The notes below the pieces were generated by a model, which made no database searches, was not told the origin of the DNA, and saw only the letters and a program-made list of their open reading frames with translations. Shown piece by piece: positions 7,126 to 9,928 of a DNA stretch of 9,928 nt. Position numbers and translations under genes: made by a program. The stretch's first letter is position 1. Every line of letters starts with the position of its first letter. Source of the stretch: CAYNJF01 sp964397555 (lineage in GTDB: Bacteria; Pseudomonadota; Gammaproteobacteria; Berkiellales; Berkiellaceae); the NCBI GenBank assembly GCA_964397555.1, contig CAYNJF010000071.1, forward strand, positions 1 to 9,928. The letters are read 5' to 3'.

Positions 7126-7158
7126 ATATGGTCGCCTTTTTAACATGATAACAATGGG

Positions 7159-7164
7159 ATTATA
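7159..7164 (-). promoter_or_regulatory. Candidate -10 box of the ald promoter
   Basis: A perfect TATAAT reads on the minus strand, 34 nt before the ald ATG. The hexamer 17 nt upstream (AGTGAA) is a poor -35 box. Transcription would begin near 7152, giving a leader of about 27 nt, which excludes the in-frame ATG at 7176. Confidence 0.5.
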
Positions 7165-7174
7165 CACAAATAAC

Positions 7175-7202
7175 AATCGAGTTCACTAAAGACAAATCGA
7201 GT
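7175..7202. repeat. Pair of 8-bp direct repeats upstream of ald, possible operator
   Basis: AATCGAGT occurs at 7175-7182 and at 7195-7202, exactly 20 bp apart, which is about two helical turns and so on one face of the DNA. On the minus strand the copies flank the -35 position of the candidate ald promoter. The arrangement suits a regulator binding as a tandem dimer, but two copies of 8 bp could still be chance. Confidence 0.35.
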
Positions 7203-7284
7203 CAGGCCTGTTACCCAACATGTGTAAGAAAAGGAGTTTTGTCTGGGTCTTTGATGATAAGGGCAACAGTCAAAGAGGCTTGTT

Positions 7285-7767
7285 ATGAGAGCATTGTTAC
7301 TACTATGCCTATTGTCACTCCCACTTATGACGGCTTCGACGGCTTATGCCCGCTCCCATTTAAGTACTACCCTAGGAAACCCCCATTATTATTCCTATGG
7401 ACACAGTGGCTATTATGTCTACCCCAATGGTCTAATCATCTCAAAAAGCTACACTAAGCGTTCCATTGCTCACATGGCAAAGCTATCGAAAAAACTAGGT
7501 TACACTAGGGTTTATTTACTTTCTTCGTCCTACCGGCATGGGGTGCCTCATCATTTAAAACGATACACCAAGCGTTATTTTCATCATCACGGTGTCCAGT
7601 ACCGCTATGTTTATCCAAAGCAACGATACGTGAAATCTCGCCACTATGTTAAAACCTACCCTAGGTATTACTCGCAACGAGGTTACTACCGAGGCTCGAG
7701 CCCGCATTATCGACATTATCGCGATCATCATAAGCGAGGCAGCATTCACTTTAGTATCCGCTTTTAA
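7285..7767 (+). CDS. Secreted Tyr/His/Arg-rich basic protein of unknown function
   Basis: I do not recognise a family. The 160-residue product starts with a clear signal peptide: Arg2, a leucine-rich core at residues 4-15, and likely cleavage after AYA at residues 20-22. The mature part is very unusual. By count the whole protein has 25 Tyr, 16 His, 17 Arg and 11 Lys but only one acidic residue (Asp in YRDHH), and its only Cys is in the signal peptide. Residues 33-50 are YY/GYY-rich. Residues 54-82 look like an ordinary amphipathic segment (MAKLSKKLGYTRVYLLSSS). From residue 84 on, the sequence is a run of RY, HY, YY, KRY and RHY motifs. A GAGG ribosome site lies 6 nt before the ATG. It stands alone between the divergent ald gene and the downstream TPR gene. 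A role in the periplasm or envelope (metal binding by His, surface or polysaccharide adhesion, or crosslinking through Tyr) is possible, but this is speculation from composition. Confidence 0.75.
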   Translation: MRALLLLCLLSLPLMTASTAYARSHLSTTLGNPHYYSYGHSGYYVYPNGLIISKSYTKRSIAHMAKLSKKLGYTRVYLLSSSYRHGVPHHLKRYTKRYFHHHGVQYRYVYPKQRYVKSRHYVKTYPRYYSQRGYYRGSSPHYRHYRDHHKRGSIHFSIRF

Positions 7768-7839
7768 TCTCTTATGATTTTGCGCATAATTGCTGTTTAA
7801 CACTGATGCGCGACAACTTGCATATTCATGAGGGAATGT

Positions 7840-8445
7840 ATGAAAGGATTTCAGCAACTTGTTTGGGCCACTTCCATCAGCATGGCCATAATGAGTTCGC
7901 CCGCTCAAGCCGCTTATGGTGAGCCATTCAACTACTATGAGCCTGCCCCAGATAAAATTTTAGAGAACGTCGAAAAGTATCATCTTGGCCAAGGCATAGA
8001 AAAAGCCAGAACCGGTAAATACGAGTACGCATGGAGTGAGTTCGCTTTCATGCTCCATTATTTTCCAAACCACCCTGTTGCCTTAACGCAAATTGGTAAC
8101 CTGAGTATTCAAATGGAAAACCCAAAGCGTGCCGAAAAATATTTTGATAATGCCATAAGGCTGTTTCCACACGAAGCAAATACCTACGCCTTGCAAGGGG
8201 TCTTTTTGCACAACCAAGGCCACTTTGATAAAGCCATTGAGTCTTATGAAAAAGCTCTCAAGCTCAACGATACTCCTTTAGAATTTCATTACAATTTAGG
8301 TCTGGCTTTGTTTGCGACTGAGGATTACCAGGCATCCCTTGAGCACGCTCAAAAAGCGTATCAACATGGGTACCCTCTTCCTGGTTTAAAAGAAAAGTTG
8401 AAGTCCGTTTCGGTTTGGAAAGAGCCTGGGCGACCTAAGGCCTGA
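7840..8445 (+). CDS. Exported TPR-repeat protein
   Basis: The 201-residue product has a signal peptide (hydrophobic residues 7-19, cleavage likely after AQA at 22-24) and then tetratricopeptide repeats to near the C-terminus. The repeats fall at about residues 47-80, 81-113, 114-146 and 147-180, with the usual Gly/Ala/Tyr/Pro pattern (for example FDKAIESYEKALKLN and FHYNLGLALFATEDYQASLEHA). TPR proteins are binding scaffolds, so the partner cannot be read from the sequence. It is predicted to be periplasmic. I start at 7840 (GAGGG 6 nt upstream) rather than the ATG at 7828, which would put extra charged residues before the signal peptide. The GNAT-like gene begins 11 nt after its stop, which suggests co-transcription and a shared process, perhaps surface polysaccharide or peptide export. 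That link is an inference. Confidence 0.85.
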   Translation: MKGFQQLVWATSISMAIMSSPAQAAYGEPFNYYEPAPDKILENVEKYHLGQGIEKARTGKYEYAWSEFAFMLHYFPNHPVALTQIGNLSIQMENPKRAEKYFDNAIRLFPHEANTYALQGVFLHNQGHFDKAIESYEKALKLNDTPLEFHYNLGLALFATEDYQASLEHAQKAYQHGYPLPGLKEKLKSVSVWKEPGRPKA

Positions 8446-8447
8446 GC

Positions 8448-8452
8448 GGTGA
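8448..8452 (+). promoter_or_regulatory. Ribosome binding site supporting a TTG start
   Basis: GGTGA lies 4 nt before the TTG at 8457. An in-frame stop at 8436-8438 rules out an earlier start, and the next in-frame ATG is more than 40 codons inside the conserved N-terminal region. Confidence 0.5.
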
Positions 8453-8456
8453 TTTT

Positions 8457-9533
8457 TTGAAGTATCAGTGGTTTACCAGTTTATCTGACTTATCCTCTTA
8501 TTTGCCTTCGTGGGACTCGCTGTGTGAGCGAAGCCCACACTCACTTTTTACTCGATTTCAATGGTTTGATGCCATCTCTCAGTGGAACAACCATTCCCCG
8601 ATTTTTTGGGTTGTTATGGATGATGAACACCCTATCTGCATTGTTCCATTAAGCATCAACACCTACCGAGCCAAAGGGATATCATGGCGCCAAATAGAAT
8701 GGCTTAAAGGGCCTGACAGTCACTTTTGTGGCGTTATTGGCCAGATGAGCGACTCTCTTTATCAAGCGTTCATTCATGAGCTGCATCATCATTGCCCTCA
8801 CTCATGGGACACCCTTGATCTTTACCCCATCCAAAATCAGTCTCTTCAAACTATGATCAAAGACCAAGGCACTGGTGAGCTTGAGTTCCAAACCAACCAC
8901 TATGGTTGCAAGCTTGATAACTTTGATGAGTACTACGCCAAAAAGAGTCGCCGCTTCAAAAAGCGCATGAATCACATACGCAACAAGCTTGAGCAAAAGG
9001 GATGCGTTAAGGTCATAGACTCATCAACGTCAACGATGGATGATGCGCTTGTGCTTGAATGGATAACACGACTGTCTGTTTCAAGTTGGAAAACTTCCAC
9101 GAATACAACATTCGACCAGCAAGGGCCACAACAGTTTATTCAGAGGCTTATCGGGTCAATGCACCCTCATGCTTGCAAAGTTTGGTTTTTGACTTTAAAT
9201 GATGCTCCGATAGCTTATGAGTTGCAATGCTTTGAGCAGGGGCATGTGTATGCGTTACGTTCTGATTTTGACGAGTCTTACGCCTCTTTATCTCCTGGCA
9301 CTTATTTGAACCTTGCCGTATGCAAGTCACTGTTCAACAGTGAGAATCATACCTACTGGATGGGGCCTGGTGAAAACGCATACAAGTTAGTGTGGGAGAA
9401 CTTCAAAGAACCGGTTTATCGGCTAAGGGTTTATCGCGGAGGCATTAAAGCACGGCTCATTTCTTTATGGCGTTTAACACAGAAACATTGGGAGTCACGC
9501 CGCTCCAGCTCGGTCTTAAAGGAGGCTTCATGA
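8457..9533 (+). CDS. GNAT-fold acyltransferase of the FemAB / CelD-BcsL type
   Basis: The 358-residue protein resembles the Acetyltransf_6 (PF13480) group, soluble GNAT-like enzymes found in polysaccharide and peptide-modification loci. The evidence is the typical family order: an N-terminal WDSLCERSPHSLFTRFQWF (19-37); a basic helix at about 160-182 (KKSRRFKKRMNHIRNKLEQKG-like) that family members carry before the second half; a strand APIAYELQCFEQGHVYALRSDFD, then SLSPGTYLNLAVCKSLF, where the SPG is strongly typical; and near residue 300 WMGPGENAYKLVW, matching the G-x-x-x-YK-x-x-W signature. No membrane segment or signal peptide is visible, so it is cytoplasmic. The donor and acceptor are unknown. 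The start is a TTG, the only one allowed by the upstream stop. It lies 11 nt after the TPR gene, and its stop overlaps the start of the asparagine synthase-like gene by ATGA. Confidence 0.8.
   Translation: MKYQWFTSLSDLSSYLPSWDSLCERSPHSLFTRFQWFDAISQWNNHSPIFWVVMDDEHPICIVPLSINTYRAKGISWRQIEWLKGPDSHFCGVIGQMSDSLYQAFIHELHHHCPHSWDTLDLYPIQNQSLQTMIKDQGTGELEFQTNHYGCKLDNFDEYYAKKSRRFKKRMNHIRNKLEQKGCVKVIDSSTSTMDDALVLEWITRLSVSSWKTSTNTTFDQQGPQQFIQRLIGSMHPHACKVWFLTLNDAPIAYELQCFEQGHVYALRSDFDESYASLSPGTYLNLAVCKSLFNSENHTYWMGPGENAYKLVWENFKEPVYRLRVYRGGIKARLISLWRLTQKHWESRRSSSVLKEAS
9518..9525 (+). promoter_or_regulatory. Full-consensus ribosome binding site of the asparagine synthase-like gene
   Basis: AAAGGAGG lies 4 nt before the ATG at 9530, inside the end of the GNAT-like gene. 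It is the strongest Shine-Dalgarno sequence in the window, and it fixes the start, which matters because that start leaves no cysteine at position 2. Confidence 0.8.
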
Positions 9534-9928
9534 ATCATTTTTGGGGTTGGCTAGGCAGCAACTTAGGGTTTGAAGCGTCAAAAAAAGCGTTACATCAGTA
9601 TGCGCCCCATGCTCCTGGGTCCTTACAAACGATGTACATGGAAAATGGGGCCGCCGCCTTCAGCCAAGGAACTGATATTGAGTTTGCGCAAGATAAGCAA
9701 GCTTATGTCATCGTCATGGGCGATGTTTTACTTAAGCAAAGGGGCCGTGAAAAAGTAAAGATCAATGCCGAGCAAGCTTTGGCTGCCTATCTGCACCAAG
9801 GCTCTCAAGCATTTAGTCGATTCACTGGCCAGTTCGCGATGGTGTTTATTCGTCAAGATCTTCAAGAAATCTGCATGGTGTGTGATCGCTTCTCAACCAT
9901 CCCTTTGAATTATTGCGAGTTTGAACAA
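9530..9928 (+). CDS. Asparagine synthase-like protein, N-terminal class II amidotransferase-type domain (3' end outside window)
   Basis: 133 codons are visible. The pattern is that of the N-terminal domain of AsnB-type enzymes. AFSRFTGQFAMVFIRQD (94-110) followed by ICMVCDRFSTIPLNY (114-128) matches the family stretch in which G-x-FA is followed by an acidic/basic pair and then PLYY (here Gly100, Phe102, Asp119-Arg120 and Pro125-Leu126). Full-length relatives run to about 550-650 residues, with an ATP-dependent synthase domain after this one. The start is secure: an AAAGGAGG ribosome site, and an ATGA overlap with the preceding gene. The protein begins MNHFWGWLG, so the nucleophilic Cys2 of glutamine-dependent members (MCGI) is absent. 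That fits a member using free ammonia or an amine acceptor, as known for beta-lactam synthetase and lasso-peptide cyclases, or a degenerate glutaminase domain in an exopolysaccharide locus. The family call is made from motifs only. Confidence 0.7.
   Translation, partial: MNHFWGWLGSNLGFEASKKALHQYAPHAPGSLQTMYMENGAAAFSQGTDIEFAQDKQAYVIVMGDVLLKQRGREKVKINAEQALAAYLHQGSQAFSRFTGQFAMVFIRQDLQEICMVCDRFSTIPLNYCEFEQ

Noticed and set aside
7203..7284. Promoter for the Tyr/His-rich gene, and the CAGGCCTG palindrome at 7203-7210
   Set aside because: I found no -35/-10 pair at acceptable spacing, and an isolated 8-bp palindrome is expected by chance at this length scale.
7772..7789. TTATG / CATAA hairpin after the Tyr/His-rich gene as a terminator
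   Set aside because: The stem is only 5 bp, AT-rich, with an 8-nt loop and no T-run. It is too weak to call.
7555..7908. A 117-codon minus-strand frame spanning the Tyr/His-rich gene and the start of the TPR gene
   Set aside because: The plus-strand genes here have signal peptides and ribosome sites, while this frame has neither and no domain pattern.

Overview
The window reads as ordinary chromosomal DNA of a gammaproteobacterium with moderate GC (mid-40s per cent by eye). SdhA, GltA and thymidine kinase can be aligned by eye with the E. coli proteins over long stretches. The divergent arrangement of sdhCDA and gltA is also the one known from enteric and related gammaproteobacteria. I cannot name the genus. 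No tRNA, rRNA, CRISPR array, insertion sequence or phage gene is visible.

Layout. Positions 1-2225 (minus strand) carry the succinate dehydrogenase operon, sdhC then sdhD then sdhA. SdhA is cut by the left edge after 505 codons, and sdhB presumably lies beyond it. An intergenic region of about 200 bp (2226-2424) holds the back-to-back promoters of sdh and of gltA. Positions 2425-5991 (plus strand) hold a tight run of citrate synthase (gltA), a UDP-glucose 4-epimerase (galE), thymidine kinase (tdk) and an exported methionine sulfoxide reductase (msrA). The gltA and galE genes share an ATGA overlap. A perfect 9-bp stem-loop at the end of msrA separates it from the convergent alanine dehydrogenase gene ald (7125-6010, minus strand). 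Everything to the right of ald lies on the plus strand: a small secreted Tyr/His/Arg-rich protein of unknown function, an exported TPR protein, a GNAT-fold acyltransferase of the FemAB/CelD-BcsL type, and the start of an asparagine synthase-like gene cut by the right edge.

How the parts fit together. The left two thirds is central metabolism: TCA cycle entry (GltA), succinate oxidation (SdhCDA), alanine/pyruvate interconversion (Ald), sugar-nucleotide supply (GalE), nucleoside salvage (Tdk) and envelope protein repair (MsrA). The right end looks accessory. The GNAT-like gene and the asparagine synthase-like gene overlap by ATGA and follow the TPR gene by 11 bp. This pairing is known from exopolysaccharide/exosortase loci and from some peptide-modification loci. 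The amidotransferase-like protein lacks the N-terminal cysteine nucleophile of glutamine-dependent enzymes. This is the part of the window most likely to belong to an uncharacterised system, but the deciding genes lie beyond position 9928.
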